A program made the position numbers and the translations under genes. A stretch of DNA of 20,361 nucleotides from a virus. Below, piece after piece: positions 19,254-20,361 of the stretch; the first letter of the stretch is position 1; every line of letters begins with the position of its first letter. The notes under the pieces are model-generated. The model made no database searches, was not told the DNA's origin, and saw nothing but the letters and a program-made list of their open reading frames with translations. The DNA is taken from positions 1 to 20,361 of IMG/VR virus record IMGVR_UViG_3300050130_000077. One strand, given 5' to 3'.

Positions 19254-19756
19254 GCTGCCGCCTTCTGGGGCCTGGTGGTGGTGGATTGAGCCGCGGACTT
19301 CGCGGCCTGCCGGTCGTATTTCGCTTCCTGCCACCGGGCTCTTTCGCCGGCGTTCGTGCACGCGCGGCACCGCTTCCACTCGCCGTTCGGCCCGGCCGGG
19401 ATGGTGTTCTCCGCGTCCATGACGTGCAGCCTCTTCCTGCACAGGCCGGGGCCATCCGGGGTCGCGGGCCTCATGCCGTGCCGCTCCTGCTCGGGCAGGC
19501 CGCCCCACGTACCCCAGCGCTCAGGGGATGACAGGGCGAACTGGAGGCACTGAGCGGACACGGGGCAGCCGGCGCAGATGGCCCTGGCCTCGCGCGTGGC
19601 GGCCACTCCGGTGCCGTCGTCCGCGGGGAAGAACAGCCCGGGGTCCTCGTCGCGGCAGGCTGCGCGGTCGCGCCAGTCCTGGTGGCGGACGCCGGAGCGC
19701 TGGGTGAACTCGTGCTCCCGCAGGTAGGGAGCGACGGTGTAGGGGCTGGTGCTCAT
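19250..19756 (-). CDS. WhiB-family iron-sulfur regulator with an extra C-terminal zinc-like motif
   Basis: WhiB-like proteins bind a 4Fe-4S cluster and partner with the main sigma factor in actinobacteria. The four cluster ligands are C34 (RAACRDEDPGLFFP), C61, C64 and C70 (CAGCPVSAQC), followed by the G[VI]WGG-type turn as WGTWGG (81-86) and LPEQER. At 168 residues it is longer than a typical WhiB (about 85-120). The extra part has LCRKRLHVMDAENTI (C106, H111) and WKRCRAC (C130, C133), which resembles the CxxxxH...CxxC zinc half of HNH-associated domains, then a basic helix. Phages and plasmids often carry WhiB genes to steer host transcription. It starts with an ATGA overlap with the upstream tiny gene. 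It is the most likely regulator of this operon. Confidence 0.92.
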   Translation of the reverse strand: MSTSPYTVAPYLREHEFTQRSGVRHQDWRDRAACRDEDPGLFFPADDGTGVAATREARAICAGCPVSAQCLQFALSSPERWGTWGGLPEQERHGMRPATPDGPGLCRKRLHVMDAENTIPAGPNGEWKRCRACTNAGERARWQEAKYDRQAAKSAAQSTTTRPQKAAA

Positions 19757-19875
19757 GACGAGCCCCCCGCGGGCACTGGCTCCGGCGCGCGCTCCGGGGA
19801 GTGCAGCACCTGCAGCGGTCCCCGGTCAGGCTCCGGGTAGCCGAGCATTGTCACGTACTCCGTGGTGGCGCTCAT
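19753..19875 (-). CDS. Tiny protein upstream of WhiB (40 aa)
   Basis: The ATG at 19875 overlaps the previous stop as ATGA, and its TGA overlaps the WhiB ATG in the same way. The product reads MSATTEYVTMLGYPEPDRGP then LQVLHSPERAPEPVPAGGSS, an acidic, Pro-rich and probably unfolded peptide. The double overlap argues that it is translated, if only to feed ribosomes to whiB. Function unknown. Confidence 0.6.
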   Translation of the reverse strand: MSATTEYVTMLGYPEPDRGPLQVLHSPERAPEPVPAGGSS

Positions 19876-20075
19876 GCCGGAACCCCGTTCACTGCGTCGC
19901 CGACAGCGCCCAGGACGAGGTTCAGGGCGTCGGCCAGCGGTCCGGGCGGGAAGGCATCGGGGGCGCGGAACGTGGCCTCCAGGTACGCCTGCTCGGCTAT
20001 GCCGGGCTCCTCCTCGGCGGCAGTGATCGCGGTCGCCGTGCAGCTGAGCACGTCGTACAGGGCCCACGGGTCCAT
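19872..20075 (-). CDS. Small hypothetical protein (67 aa)
   Basis: The ATG at 20075 overlaps the preceding stop as TGATG; the longer frame up to 20267 is a shadow. The product (MDPWALYDVLSCTATAITAA, AYLEATFRAPDAFPPGPLAD) appears to be a small helical protein ending in LNLVLGAVGDAVNGVPA. No motif is recognised. It is part of the coupled string that runs into WhiB. Confidence 0.65.
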   Translation of the reverse strand: MDPWALYDVLSCTATAITAAEEEPGIAEQAYLEATFRAPDAFPPGPLADALNLVLGAVGDAVNGVPA

Positions 20076-20335
20076 CAGCGGGACGCTTGCTGGACCGCCG
20101 CGACCCCGGCAGCCGTCAGCTCCCGCTCGATCCGGGCGTGGATCCCGGCCACGTGCTCGCGGCCGGACAGCTCCGCCTCGTAGTCCCCGGGGGTCATCGC
20201 GGCGGCCAGGTCGTGCACGCCGATCGCCGCCATCGAGCCGGCGGCGATGCCAACCCGCAGGAGGCACGCACCGTACTGGGAGACGTCGGATGCCGGATCC
20301 GGGATGGGGGCGGGAAACTGGAGTATCGTGGCCAT
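20075..20335 (-). CDS. Small hypothetical protein (86 aa)
   Basis: The ATG at 20335 is preceded by AGGAAAG, about 8 bases upstream, so this may be the first gene of the visible string. The product has a Pro-rich start (MATILQFPAPIPDPASDVSQ), a hydrophobic helix (ACLLRVGIAAGSMAAIGVHD) and a charged amphipathic helix (YEAELSGREHVAGIHARIER). No family is recognised. The promoter, if any, lies mostly outside the window, since only 26 bases remain. Confidence 0.65.
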   Translation of the reverse strand: MATILQFPAPIPDPASDVSQYGACLLRVGIAAGSMAAIGVHDLAAAMTPGDYEAELSGREHVAGIHARIERELTAAGVAAVQQASR

Positions 20336-20361
20336 CGGTTGCTTTCCTGTCTCCGTCTCTG

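Overview
The window is GC-rich DNA from an actinobacterium or one of its mobile elements. Signs of this are strong G/C third-position bias, frequent GTG starts, genes linked by 4-base ATGA/GTGA or TGATG overlaps, a WhiB regulator and a DUF2637-type membrane protein. Nearly every gene lies on the minus strand, so the operon reads from base 20361 down to base 1. No integrase, replication initiator, capsid or tail gene and no tRNA or rRNA was seen, so the element's ends lie outside the window.

Reading in transcription order, 20335-16447 is a run of tiny, translationally coupled genes: three small unknowns, WhiB, four small membrane or Cys-rich proteins, a membrane-anchored murein-hydrolase-like protein, a larger membrane protein and a short helical protein. 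Next, 16424-14070 encodes a membrane-anchored FtsK/TraB-type DNA translocase with a winged-helix C-terminus. It is followed by a cluster of five 10-bp repeats (13962-14035), a coiled-coil protein, and a DUF2637-like membrane protein whose coding DNA carries a second family of 9-bp repeats. This part resembles the transfer region of Streptomyces conjugative plasmids and AICEs.

From 12292 to 7164 there are small accessory genes: a HicA-like toxin gene broken by a one-base frameshift, HTH and zinc-finger proteins, an Ig-like protein pair and a putative small terminase. From 7066 to 1 lies a phage packaging module: large terminase, three small genes, one isolated plus-strand gene, and a portal protein. 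The portal carries a 402-residue LAGLIDADG intein at a conserved site, and its C-terminus ends in the first half of a NUDIX domain. The second half of that NUDIX domain, with a perfect NUDIX box, reappears about 320 bp downstream after an unrelated 97-residue gene.

The main message is a translocase and membrane module of conjugative type joined in one gene string to phage terminase and portal genes. This suggests a phage-plasmid or phage/ICE hybrid. Several local disruptions (frameshift at about 12169, a gene with no standard start at 8329, a terminator inside an ORF at about 9845, the split NUDIX) point either to decay or to small indels in the assembly, and raw reads would separate these. 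All assignments rest on reading the sequence and on remembered family features; no database search was run.
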